Shown here piece after piece: positions 28,828 to 37,266 of a stretch of 64,000 nt of DNA (position 1 is its first letter; every line of letters begins with the position of its first letter). Position numbers and translations under genes: made by a program. Below the pieces are notes generated by a model. That model searched no databases and was not told the origin of the DNA. It saw only the letters and a list, made by a program, of their open reading frames with translations. The stretch is from Streptomyces sp. NBC_01216 (GTDB lineage: Bacteria; Actinomycetota; Actinomycetes; Streptomycetales; Streptomycetaceae), in contig NZ_CP108677.1 of the NCBI RefSeq assembly GCF_035994945.1, positions 1,054,001 to 1,118,000 of the forward strand, read 5' to 3'.

Positions 28828-31800
28828 AGCACACCCTCCTCGAAGTCCCCGGGCGCGGACGTGTCCGTGCCGTGGACCCGCGCGGTCCCCGCCTCCGCGA
28901 CGAGTGCGCTCATCCCGGCGACCGTCGGGGCCCGCAGGACGTCCCGCATGGGCAGTTCGACGCCGAGCCGGCCGCGCAGGGCGCTCACCAGTCGGGTCGC
29001 CGTGAGGCTGTCGCCGCCGAGGGCGAAGAACGTGGTGCCGCGCGCGGTCACGGGTGAGCCCAGCACTCGGCCCCACAGTTCCGCGACCGCCTCCTCCACC
29101 GGGCCCCGCGGCGGGTCGTCCGCGTTCGCGCCCTGGACCCGGCCGTCGCCGAGGGCTTCTTCGACGCGTCGCCGGTCGACCTTGCCGTTGGCGCTCAGGG
29201 GCAGGGCCGCGAGTCCGAGGAGCGAGCCGGGGATCATGTGGGCGGGCAGCCGGTCGGCGAGCCAGGCCCGGATCGCAGCGGGGTCGTGGCCGGGGACGTC
29301 GTCCGGACGGCGGGCGGTGATCAGTACGACGCCGTCCGGTTCGTGGCGGGTCCGGGTGACGGAGACGAATCCGGCGGACGCCAGCGCCGCAGTCCAGCCG
29401 GCCGCGTCGGCCCGGGAGGGTGTCGCGGCCGGTCCGGGCGGCGCGGTGGGCAGGGCCAGGGCGGAGACCGTCGTCCGCGCGACGAGGAACAGCCGGCCGC
29501 CGGGCCGGGCGAGCAGGGCGAGCGTGCGTGCGGCCGCGTCCGGATCGGGCTCCCGACCGAGCGGGTCGGTCGCGACGAGGACGTCGAAGGCGGCGAGCCG
29601 GGTCTCGGGGACCGCGAAGGCGTCCTGACGGACGGTCCGTATCCGGTGTCCCGACCCGGCGAGCCGGGTCTCGGCGGCGGCGAGCCGCGCGGGCCGGGCG
29701 TCGAGCAGGGTGTAGCCGACCGTGCCGGGCTTGAGCCGTTCGAGGAGTGCGGCGGCGCTCCGGCCGCCGCCGCCCGCCCACTCGGCGAGTTCGGGCGGCC
29801 GGCCGGAGTCGGCGTGGACGGTCTCCAGCGCGGCGGCGACGGCGTCCAGGCAGGAGCCGACGCCGTCGAACCGGTGGGCGAGGCCCTCGGGGGACAGGAC
29901 GGGGTCGTCGGCCAGTGCGTCGATGTCGGCGGCTCCGGAGAGCAGCGGCATGAGGACGGGCATCGCGCCGGCCCAGGCGTCGACGACCGCCTGGAGCGGG
30001 GTGCCCGCCACCCGGGCGCGCAGGCCGGCCGCGCGCCCGGGGTCGCGGACGGCTGCCCAGCGGGGGCCGGGGGCGACGGTGCCCGCGGAGCGGACCAGGA
30101 CGCCGCGCGCGCCGAGGAATCCGAGCCAGGCGTCGAGCAGGGGCCGGCGCGCCTCGGGCACCGGAAGGACGTCGAGTCCGGCCGGCCCGCCGTCCGGGCC
30201 GAGCAGGTGCTCCAGGAGCGCGGCGAGCATTGTCTCGGTCAGCTCCGCCTCCTGTTCGCCCGCCTCCCGTCCGTCGTCCCCCGCGGTCCCGGGGCCCCGG
30301 TCGCCGACCGGTTCCGGGCCGGGCCGGCCGGTTACGGACACGGTGGCGGGGGCCGGCAGGAAGGCGGCCGCGACCTCCGGGCCACGGTCTCCGACCACGG
30401 TGGCGAGGGCCTGGGTCACGGCCGGGTGGGTCTGGAGTACGGCCTCGATCTCGCCGAGCTCGACCCGGAATCCGTTGATCTTGACCTGCTGGTCCATCCG
30501 GCCGAGGAACTCCAGGGTGCCGTCCGGCCAGTAGCGGCCCGTGTCTCCGGTGCGGTACCAGCGTCCGTCCGTCCGCCGGGGGAAGCGTTCCCGCGTGAGG
30601 TCCGGGTCCCCGCGGTAGCCCTGGGCCACGCCGTCGCCGCCGATCCACAGCTCGCCCGGCACCCAGTCCGGGCAGTCCCGGCCCTGCGCGTCGACGACGC
30701 GGAAGCGCTGGTTGGACAGCGGGGTGCCGTACGGGATGGAGCGCCACCGCGCGGGCACGGAGCGGACCTCGTGGACGTTGGACCAGATCGCGGCCTCGGT
30801 GGCCCCGCCGAGTGCGATCAGCCGGCACCGGCCGTCCGTCGCGGCGGCCAGGCGCTCGGGAAGGTCGAGGCCGATCCAGTCGCCCGACAGCAGGGCCAGG
30901 CGCAGGGTGTCCGGCAGGGGCTCCCGGTCGGTGGCGGTGAGCAGCATGTCCATCAGCGCGGGTACGGAGTTCCACACCGTCACCCGGTGCCGCGCGCACA
31001 GGGCGAGCCAGCGGTGGGCGTCGCGCCGGTCGGCCTCGTCGACCAGGACCAGGGCGCCGCCTTCGGCCAGAGGGCCGAACACGTCCCATACCGAGAGGTC
31101 GAAGTCCAGGGCTGACACGGCCAGGACGCGGTCGGCGGGGCCCACCGCGAACCGCTCGTCGATGTCCTCCACCGTGTTCACGGCCGCACGGTGGGCGACC
31201 TCGACGCCCTTGGGCGTGCCGGTGGAGCCGGAGGTGAAGATGACGTAGGCCGTCTCGTCGGCGGAGAGGTCCACCGGGGCGGCGAGGGGTGCCGCGCGCA
31301 GGGCGCGGGCGAGCGGGAGGACGGGCAGGTCCGTGGCGTCGGACCGCGCCGGGTCGGCGCCGTCCAGGACGAGCACGGCGCCGCTGAGCGTGTGGATGCG
31401 CCGGCGGCGTTCGACCGGCTGGTCGACCCCGACGGGGACGTACGTGCCGCCCGCCGCGAGCACGCCGAGCACCGCCGCGATCTGGTCGGGCCCCTTGGGG
31501 GCGGTGACGACGACCGGTGTGCCGGGCCGCACGCCGTGCGCGACGAGGGCGCCGGCGACCCGCAGGGCGCGGGCGGCGAGTTCGCCGTGGGTGAGGCGGC
31601 CGTCCTCCCCCCACAGCAGGGCGGGCGTGTCGGTCCGCCGGGCGGCCCGCTCGAAGAACGCCTGGTGCAGGAGGCGCCCGCTGTGCCGCCGGGTCGTGGA
31701 GTTCACCTCGTCGCGGCGCCGGGCCTGCGACGCGGGCAGGGGTATGTGCGGCGGGTCGGTCCAGTCGGCGGTCGCGAGCCCGCGCAGCAGGGCCGTGTAC

Positions 31801-33374
31801 GCGGCGAACATGGTGTCGACGACGCCTTCCGGGAACAGCGCCTCGACGGCGTCCCAGGCGAGCAGCAGTCCGCCCTCGCGGGTGCCGTACACCTGGTGGT
31901 CGAGCCAGACCTGCGGCGTCTGCGAGACCATCCAGGTCAGTTCGCCGAAGACGGCGGCGCAGGCGTCCGGCACCAGCGGGGCGTCGAGGTTGCAGGCGAA
32001 GACCACCGGGGCGGTGCGCGGGGTGCCGTGGTCGGCGCGGACGAAGTCGCGCAGCACGTCGACCCCGGTGTACGCGGCGTGGCCGACGTCGTCGTGCAGG
32101 CGCTGCTGGAGGGTCCGGGCCCGGGTGGCGAAGCCGTCGCCGGGGGCCGGGGCGACCTCCAGGAGAAGCAGGCTGGTGAAGTCGGCGACCAGCCGCTCGA
32201 TGTCCGGATGGATGTCCTGGTCGCGGTCGAACAGCGGGATGTTCAGCAGGAAGCGCTGCTGTCCGCTCCAGCGGGCGAGGATCTCGGAGAAGGCGGTGGC
32301 GAGCAACACGGCCGGGGTGATGCCGTGTTCGGCCGCGCGGCCCCGCAGGTCGTCCCATTCCCGGGGGCTCAGCGTGTGGTTCCGCCGGACGAAGCGCGGC
32401 ACGCCGATGTCGTCGGGGTCCGCGGCGAGCGGCAGGTCTGGGCCGCCGGGCAGTTCGGGCAGGCGGCGCTGCCAGTACTCCCGTGCCCGTTCACGGCCGG
32501 CGGCCCGCCGGGTGGCGGTGTCGGCGAGGTACCGGGGGAAGGTGTAGCGCAGCCCGGCCGTGCTCGTGGGGTCCTCGTAGAGCGCGGCCAGGTCGTCGAG
32601 CAGGAGCCGGATGCTGTGGACGTCGGCGACGAGCAGGTCGGCGTTGACGTGGAGGCGGGGGCCGGCGCCGGGGCGGCGGCTGAGCTGGACGTCGAGGACC
32701 TCGCCCCGGGAGACGTCGAGGACCCGGTGGGAGAGGCGTTCCCGCAGGCGCAGCAGGGCCTCCTCCGCCGCCGCGGGCGGGAGTCCGGTGTGGTCGTGGA
32801 CGCTCAGGCCGGGCCAGGCCGGGGTGTCGTGGACGCGCTGGGTGCCGTCGTCGCCGAAGGAGGCGCGCAGCATCGGGTGCCTGCGTAAGAGGGCGCGTAC
32901 CGCTTCCTCCAGCCGGTCCGCCGACACCTCCCGGGTGTCGATCTCCAGGTAGGCGTGGCAGCCGACGCCGCCGAGCGGGCGGTCGGTGCCCCGGCCGATC
33001 CAGTATGCCTGTTGGACGGCCGTCAGCGGGAACGGCGCGCGTGGGTCGGTGGGGTCCGTGCCGGCCGGGGGGTTCCCGGCGGCCGGCACGGCCCGTTCCC
33101 GCGGGGTGCCGAGCAGCCCGTACCAGGCGGCCAGCCGGGGGTCCTGGGCCATCTCGGTGAAGTCGACGCCGATGCCGGCGCGGTTCAGCCGGTTGATCAG
33201 GCGCATCAACTGGATCGACTGGAGACCCAGTTCGAAGAGGTTCACCTCGTCGTCCGCCGGGCTCAGCTCGGTGCCGAGGAGCGCGGCGACCTCCTCGCGG
33301 AGGTCCGCCGGCCGCCATGCGGTGTTCCCCCCGGCACGGACGTCGGACCCGGTCGCCGTGTTCTTGCGTGACAT
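28824..33374 (-). CDS. NRPS 1: ArCP-Cy-A(degenerate MT-like insert)-PCP, PchE-like
   Basis: 1516 residues. Domains: aryl carrier (Ser53 in ELGLQS), heterocyclisation domain (DxxxxDxxS as D246, D251, S254), adenylation domain interrupted after its core motifs (TSGSTGTPKG near 714; closing lysine 1398 in LSANGKVD), and peptidyl carrier (Ser1456 in GGDSL). The roughly 350-residue insert (about 1010-1360) occupies the place of the PchE epimerase/methyltransferase-like domain. Its SAM-binding glycine motif is replaced by AEWAGGGGRSA, so it looks inactive. The protein should load salicylate, activate and cyclise one cysteine, and pass 2-hydroxyphenyl-thiazoline to NRPS 2. Codon 163 is TTA (32886-32888). 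ATG 33374 has AGGGG upstream; the frame extends further without better sites. Confidence 0.93.
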   Translation of the reverse strand: MSRKNTATGSDVRAGGNTAWRPADLREEVAALLGTELSPADDEVNLFELGLQSIQLMRLINRLNRAGIGVDFTEMAQDPRLAAWYGLLGTPRERAVPAAGNPPAGTDPTDPRAPFPLTAVQQAYWIGRGTDRPLGGVGCHAYLEIDTREVSADRLEEAVRALLRRHPMLRASFGDDGTQRVHDTPAWPGLSVHDHTGLPPAAAEEALLRLRERLSHRVLDVSRGEVLDVQLSRRPGAGPRLHVNADLLVADVHSIRLLLDDLAALYEDPTSTAGLRYTFPRYLADTATRRAAGRERAREYWQRRLPELPGGPDLPLAADPDDIGVPRFVRRNHTLSPREWDDLRGRAAEHGITPAVLLATAFSEILARWSGQQRFLLNIPLFDRDQDIHPDIERLVADFTSLLLLEVAPAPGDGFATRARTLQQRLHDDVGHAAYTGVDVLRDFVRADHGTPRTAPVVFACNLDAPLVPDACAAVFGELTWMVSQTPQVWLDHQVYGTREGGLLLAWDAVEALFPEGVVDTMFAAYTALLRGLATADWTDPPHIPLPASQARRRDEVNSTTRRHSGRLLHQAFFERAARRTDTPALLWGEDGRLTHGELAARALRVAGALVAHGVRPGTPVVVTAPKGPDQIAAVLGVLAAGGTYVPVGVDQPVERRRRIHTLSGAVLVLDGADPARSDATDLPVLPLARALRAAPLAAPVDLSADETAYVIFTSGSTGTPKGVEVAHRAAVNTVEDIDERFAVGPADRVLAVSALDFDLSVWDVFGPLAEGGALVLVDEADRRDAHRWLALCARHRVTVWNSVPALMDMLLTATDREPLPDTLRLALLSGDWIGLDLPERLAAATDGRCRLIALGGATEAAIWSNVHEVRSVPARWRSIPYGTPLSNQRFRVVDAQGRDCPDWVPGELWIGGDGVAQGYRGDPDLTRERFPRRTDGRWYRTGDTGRYWPDGTLEFLGRMDQQVKINGFRVELGEIEAVLQTHPAVTQALATVVGDRGPEVAAAFLPAPATVSVTGRPGPEPVGDRGPGTAGDDGREAGEQEAELTETMLAALLEHLLGPDGGPAGLDVLPVPEARRPLLDAWLGFLGARGVLVRSAGTVAPGPRWAAVRDPGRAAGLRARVAGTPLQAVVDAWAGAMPVLMPLLSGAADIDALADDPVLSPEGLAHRFDGVGSCLDAVAAALETVHADSGRPPELAEWAGGGGRSAAALLERLKPGTVGYTLLDARPARLAAAETRLAGSGHRIRTVRQDAFAVPETRLAAFDVLVATDPLGREPDPDAAARTLALLARPGGRLFLVARTTVSALALPTAPPGPAATPSRADAAGWTAALASAGFVSVTRTRHEPDGVVLITARRPDDVPGHDPAAIRAWLADRLPAHMIPGSLLGLAALPLSANGKVDRRRVEEALGDGRVQGANADDPPRGPVEEAVAELWGRVLGSPVTARGTTFFALGGDSLTATRLVSALRGRLGVELPMRDVLRAPTVAGMSALVAEAGTARVHGTDTSAPGDFEEGVL

Positions 33375-33426
33375 CCCTACCCCTGTGTCGGATGGTGTGT
33401 GACGGGAGCGCATCCTCATGCTGCCT

Positions 33427-35136
33427 TCACACCGCGGCGGGCGCCGCGATGCGCCGGAACTCGGCGTAGCGGCCTCCGTGCCGCAGGAGTTCCTCGTGGG
33501 TGCCCTGTTCGACGATCCTGCCGTCCTCCAGGAAGACGATCAGATCGGCTTGTTCGACGGTGCGCAGACGATGGGCGACCATGAGGGTGGTCCTGCCCAC
33601 CATGAGCCGGTCCAGTCCCTCCTGGACCGCTGCCTCGCTCACCGGGTCGAGGGCCGAGGTCGCCTCGTCGAGGAGCAGGACGGGGGCGTCCTTGAGCAGG
33701 GCCCGTGCGATGGAGACCCGCTGGCGTTCACCGCCGGACAGCGCGGTGCCGCCTTCGCCGACCTGGGTGTCCCAGCCGTCGGGCAGCCGGTCCACCACCT
33801 CGTCCAGGCAGGCCGCGGCGGCGGCTCCGCGGACTTCCTCCGCGGTGGCGTCGGGGCGGCCGACGCGGACGTTGTCCTCGATGGTGCCCTCGAAGAGGTA
33901 GACGTCCTGGAAGACGACGGAGAGGCCGGCCATCAGCCGTTCGGTCTCGATCTGCCGGACGTCCACGCCGCCGAGGCGCACGGAGCCCGCGTCGACGTCG
34001 TGGAAGCGCGCCACGATCTGCAGCAGGGTGCTCTTCCCCGCCCCGGAGGAACCGACGACGGCGACCCGCTGCCCCTCCCGAACGTCCAGGGAGAGGTCGT
34101 CGAGGACCAGGCGGTCGCCGCGCCGGAAGGACACGGAGTCGAGCGTGACGCCGTGGTGGGTGGGCAGCCGGGGCTTCTCGGCCTGCGGCAGCGGGGGTTC
34201 GGTGAGCACGGCGTGGATGCGCTCCAGTTCGCCGCGGGAGGCGCGCATGATGCCGCCGAGGTCGGCGAGGGACAGCAGCGGGTCGACACAGCGGGCCGCC
34301 AGGACCATGATCGCGAGCAGTTCGACGGCGCCGAGGTCGCCGCCCAGCGCGAGATGGACGCCGAGGGCGAGCACGGCGGTGAAGACGACCTGGACGGAGA
34401 AGGTGAGGCCGAGCATGCCCGGTACCCCGCTGAGTGCGGCCCGCCTGCTGGTGCGCCACTGTGCGTTCAGGGCGTCGTCGAGCAGGGCGAAGCGCTCGCC
34501 CGTGCGGCCTCCGGCGCGCAGCACGGGCTGGGCGCGGACGTACTCGACGACACGGCCGGCGGCGGCGTCGCTGCTCTGGGCGCGCTCCGCGTCCTGGCGG
34601 GCGGTCGCCCGCGAGGTCCAGCGCTGCACGCCGACGATGAGCGGCGCGGCGACGAGTCCGGCCAGCGCGAGGCGCCAGTCGAAGAAGAACAGCGCCACGA
34701 CCATGGACAGCGGGATCAGCGTGGCGTTGATCAGCGGGCGCAGCCGGTGCGCCGGTACCGACATGACACCCATGACGCTGCGGCTGGTGAGGCCGGAGAC
34801 GTCGCCTACCCGGCCGGGGGTGAACCAGCCGAGCGGCAGGGCGGCCAGGTGGTCGCCGAGGCGGTGGTGCAGTCCGCGGGAGAGCTCGCCGCCGGTGCGG
34901 AAGCCCGAGGTGTCGCTGAGGTAGCCGAGCACCGAGGTGACGGCCACGGCCACGGCGAAGGCGGCGAGCCAGGGCCAGGCGGCGCCGGTGTCACCGTCGA
35001 GGAGGGCGCTCAGCAGGGGGATGAGCAGCGCGTACGACAGTCCTTCGAAGACCGCGCACACCGACATGAGGGCGAGGGTGCGGCGCAGGGGACCGGAGTG
35101 CCGCTCTCCCAGGACGCGCAGCAGCAGCCTGATCAT
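33427..35136 (-). CDS. ABC transporter half-protein B (permease-ATPase fusion, YbtQ/IrtB-like)
   Basis: A 569-residue protein with an N-terminal six-helix membrane domain and C-terminal ATPase: Walker A GSSGAGKST, signature LSGGERQR and Walker B VLLLDEATSALD. It pairs with the upstream half-protein; TGA and ATG of the two overlap at 35136, implying 1:1 production. Pairs of this kind in yersiniabactin and mycobactin clusters (YbtPQ, IrtAB) have exporter fold but import iron-siderophore, so direction cannot be decided from sequence. The NRPS gene follows 52 bases downstream. Confidence 0.9.
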   Translation of the reverse strand: MIRLLLRVLGERHSGPLRRTLALMSVCAVFEGLSYALLIPLLSALLDGDTGAAWPWLAAFAVAVAVTSVLGYLSDTSGFRTGGELSRGLHHRLGDHLAALPLGWFTPGRVGDVSGLTSRSVMGVMSVPAHRLRPLINATLIPLSMVVALFFFDWRLALAGLVAAPLIVGVQRWTSRATARQDAERAQSSDAAAGRVVEYVRAQPVLRAGGRTGERFALLDDALNAQWRTSRRAALSGVPGMLGLTFSVQVVFTAVLALGVHLALGGDLGAVELLAIMVLAARCVDPLLSLADLGGIMRASRGELERIHAVLTEPPLPQAEKPRLPTHHGVTLDSVSFRRGDRLVLDDLSLDVREGQRVAVVGSSGAGKSTLLQIVARFHDVDAGSVRLGGVDVRQIETERLMAGLSVVFQDVYLFEGTIEDNVRVGRPDATAEEVRGAAAAACLDEVVDRLPDGWDTQVGEGGTALSGGERQRVSIARALLKDAPVLLLDEATSALDPVSEAAVQEGLDRLMVGRTTLMVAHRLRTVEQADLIVFLEDGRIVEQGTHEELLRHGGRYAEFRRIAAPAAV

Positions 35137-36974
35137 CAGTGGTTCTCCTTCTCCTGGCCCGCGCGGGCGTGCTGGGCACGCCACATGGCGGCGAACGTGC
35201 CGTTCATCCGCATCAGTTCGTGGTGGTCGCCGCTCTCGACGACGCGTCCGCCCTCCATGACCACGATCCGGTCGGCGCGTACGACGGTCTCCAGCCGGTG
35301 GGCGATCACGAGCTGGGTGCGGCCGCGCGCCAGCGTCTCCAGGGCCGCCCGGATCTCGGCCTCCGTCTTGGCGTCGGCGAAGGACATCGCCTCGTCGAGG
35401 ACGAGCACGGGCGCGTCGATGAGCAGGGCCCGGGCGATGGACAGTCGCTGCGCCTCGCCGCCGGAGAGGCCGATGTCCTCGCCGATCACCGAGTCGTAGC
35501 CGCGGGGCATGGACCGGACGCGTTCGTGGATGCCGGCGGCGCGCGCGGCCCGTTCGACGTCGGAGCGGTCGGCGTCCGGGACGGCCAGGGCGATGTTGTC
35601 GGCGATGCTCGCGCGCAGCAGCCGGACGTCCTGGAGGACGAAGGAGACGGTGCGGTACAGCCGCGCGCTCGCGATGTCGCGTGCGTCGACGCCGCCGATC
35701 AGCACGGCCCCACTGGTCGGGTCGGCGAAGCGGGGGACCAGTTGCGCGAGGGTGGACTTGCCGGCGCCGGACGGTCCGACGAGCGCGGTGACCGTGCCGG
35801 GTTCGAGCGTCAGATCGACGCCGTCGAGGACGGGGCGGCCCGCGTCGTAGCGGAATCCGACGCCGCGGAACTCCACGCGGTGACCGGCCGGTTCGGACGG
35901 GCGTGTCGGCTCGGGCAGGGGTGGCACATGGAGCATCGCCCGGATCCGTTCGGCGGACGCCTCGGCGGCGCGGACGTTGTCGAGGCCGTGGCCGAGGGCG
36001 GCGATGGGAGCGGTGAGTGCGACGGCCAGCAGGGGGAACGGCAGCAGGTCGGCGGGCGGCATGGCGTCCGCCGCGATCAGGACCGTACCGCCGGCGCAGA
36101 CCAGCAGGAGGACGAACGGCGGGGAGAGCACCAGCGCGGCCAGGGAGGCGAGGCCGGCGGCGCCCGCCACGTAGCGCAGGAAGAAGTCGGCGAAGTCGTC
36201 GGCGGCCTTGCGGTAGCGCTGGTGGGCTCGTCCGCCGCCACCGAAGGTCTTGACGACGGAGATACCTTCGACGAACTCCACGGAGGCGGCGCCGATGCGC
36301 CCCATGGCCTCGCCCATCCTGCGCCCCTCGTTCTGGCGTTCCTCGGTCATCAGCGCGCGGTGCAGCAGGAGGCCGAGCAGGACCGGGATCAGGGCGACGA
36401 GCGTGAGTCGCCAGTCCACCCAGGCCAGGTAGCCGAGCGAGGCGAGCGGCACGACGACGGCGGAGGTGGCTTCCACCGGCGCGTGGGCGATCAGGTGGTG
36501 GAGCTGGTCGACGTCGCCCTGCACGACGCCGTTGATCTCGCCGGAGCTGTGGCGCGAGTACCAGCCGAGCGGCACCTTGCCCAGGCGTTGTGCGAGCAGC
36601 CGTCGCAGGGTGAGCTGGAGCCTGCCGTCGACCAGGTGCGCGATACCGCCCGAGGCGGCGGCGAGGACGACCCGGACGAGCAGGCCGGCGACGCCGATCC
36701 AGACGGCGGTCCAGGCGGCGGCGGGGTCGGCGGGGCCCGGGGCCAGCAGCACCCGGCCGAGTTCCACCACCGCGATCAGCGGCGCGAGTCCGGCGAGCGA
36801 GCTGACGATCTGGAGGGCGAGGACGGCGACGATGCCTGCGCGGTAGGGGCGGAGCAACCGCAGGAGCACCTGCCTGGGTGTCGCGTCCGTACCGGGCGGA
36901 TCGCTCTCGGCACCTCCGTCACCGACCGCCTCCCGGCTTTCGGCACGGCTGTGCAGACCCTCTGCCGTGGCCAT
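35136..36974 (-). CDS. ABC transporter half-protein A (permease-ATPase fusion, YbtP/IrtA-like)
   Basis: A 612-residue protein with six membrane helices and an ATPase domain (Walker A GPSGAGKST, signature LSGGEAQR, Walker B VLVLDEAMSFAD). The D-loop region reads AMSFADAKTE rather than TSALD, a variation shared by iron-siderophore members of the family. No siderophore-interacting (FAD) domain precedes it, unlike IrtA. ATG 36974 is preferred; GTG 36986, four codons upstream, sits too close to the purine-rich site. It is the first gene of the operon running to the salicyl-AMP ligase, and its promoter overlaps the operator at 37069-37082. Confidence 0.9.
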   Translation of the reverse strand: MATAEGLHSRAESREAVGDGGAESDPPGTDATPRQVLLRLLRPYRAGIVAVLALQIVSSLAGLAPLIAVVELGRVLLAPGPADPAAAWTAVWIGVAGLLVRVVLAAASGGIAHLVDGRLQLTLRRLLAQRLGKVPLGWYSRHSSGEINGVVQGDVDQLHHLIAHAPVEATSAVVVPLASLGYLAWVDWRLTLVALIPVLLGLLLHRALMTEERQNEGRRMGEAMGRIGAASVEFVEGISVVKTFGGGGRAHQRYRKAADDFADFFLRYVAGAAGLASLAALVLSPPFVLLLVCAGGTVLIAADAMPPADLLPFPLLAVALTAPIAALGHGLDNVRAAEASAERIRAMLHVPPLPEPTRPSEPAGHRVEFRGVGFRYDAGRPVLDGVDLTLEPGTVTALVGPSGAGKSTLAQLVPRFADPTSGAVLIGGVDARDIASARLYRTVSFVLQDVRLLRASIADNIALAVPDADRSDVERAARAAGIHERVRSMPRGYDSVIGEDIGLSGGEAQRLSIARALLIDAPVLVLDEAMSFADAKTEAEIRAALETLARGRTQLVIAHRLETVVRADRIVVMEGGRVVESGDHHELMRMNGTFAAMWRAQHARAGQEKENH

Positions 36975-37068
36975 GGGGTTCCCCACCTCTCAGGCGCGAC
37001 CGTCCGGCCCGCGGACGTGGTCGCGCGACCACGGGCGGACGGCAAGATCCGTGAATAACGAGACATAA

Positions 37069-37082
37069 CTTTACACGTATAA
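37069..37082. promoter_or_regulatory. TetR-type operator in the divergent ABC/radical SAM promoter
   Basis: CTTTACACGTATAA is the reverse complement of TTATACGTGTAAAG and matches the pattern at 3886-3899 and 23369-23382. It lies in an AT-rich patch (37054-37086), with TATAAG at 37078-37083 as a possible -10 for the rightward gene. One bound repressor could block both directions. The remaining 180 bases to the radical SAM start show no other clear element. Confidence 0.65.
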
Positions 37083-37266
37083 GAACCGGTGTCGCAACCG
37101 CCTCGGCACACGCCCGCGCGCCCGCTCCGACACCCCTCCCACCACTCCTACCAGGCTTTTCCCCTATGGAGATTCCACCCAGACGATGCCCAGGAGAAGG
37201 CTGGAAGGATCGTCGACAACCCCTGCCAGGGGCAGTACACGACAATCCCAACGGGAGCGGGTACGC

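Noticed and set aside
28027..32358. A 1443-codon minus-strand frame across the NRPS 1 gene
   Set aside because: Only its last 266 codons (the thioesterase) are real; the rest is the +1 shadow of the NRPS with Arg/Pro/Ala-rich translation.
37084..37266. Possible cobalamin riboswitch in the radical SAM leader
   Set aside because: A GCCCAGGAGAAGGC stretch faintly resembles a B12 box, but the conserved core and long-range pairing segments of cobalamin riboswitches are not found.
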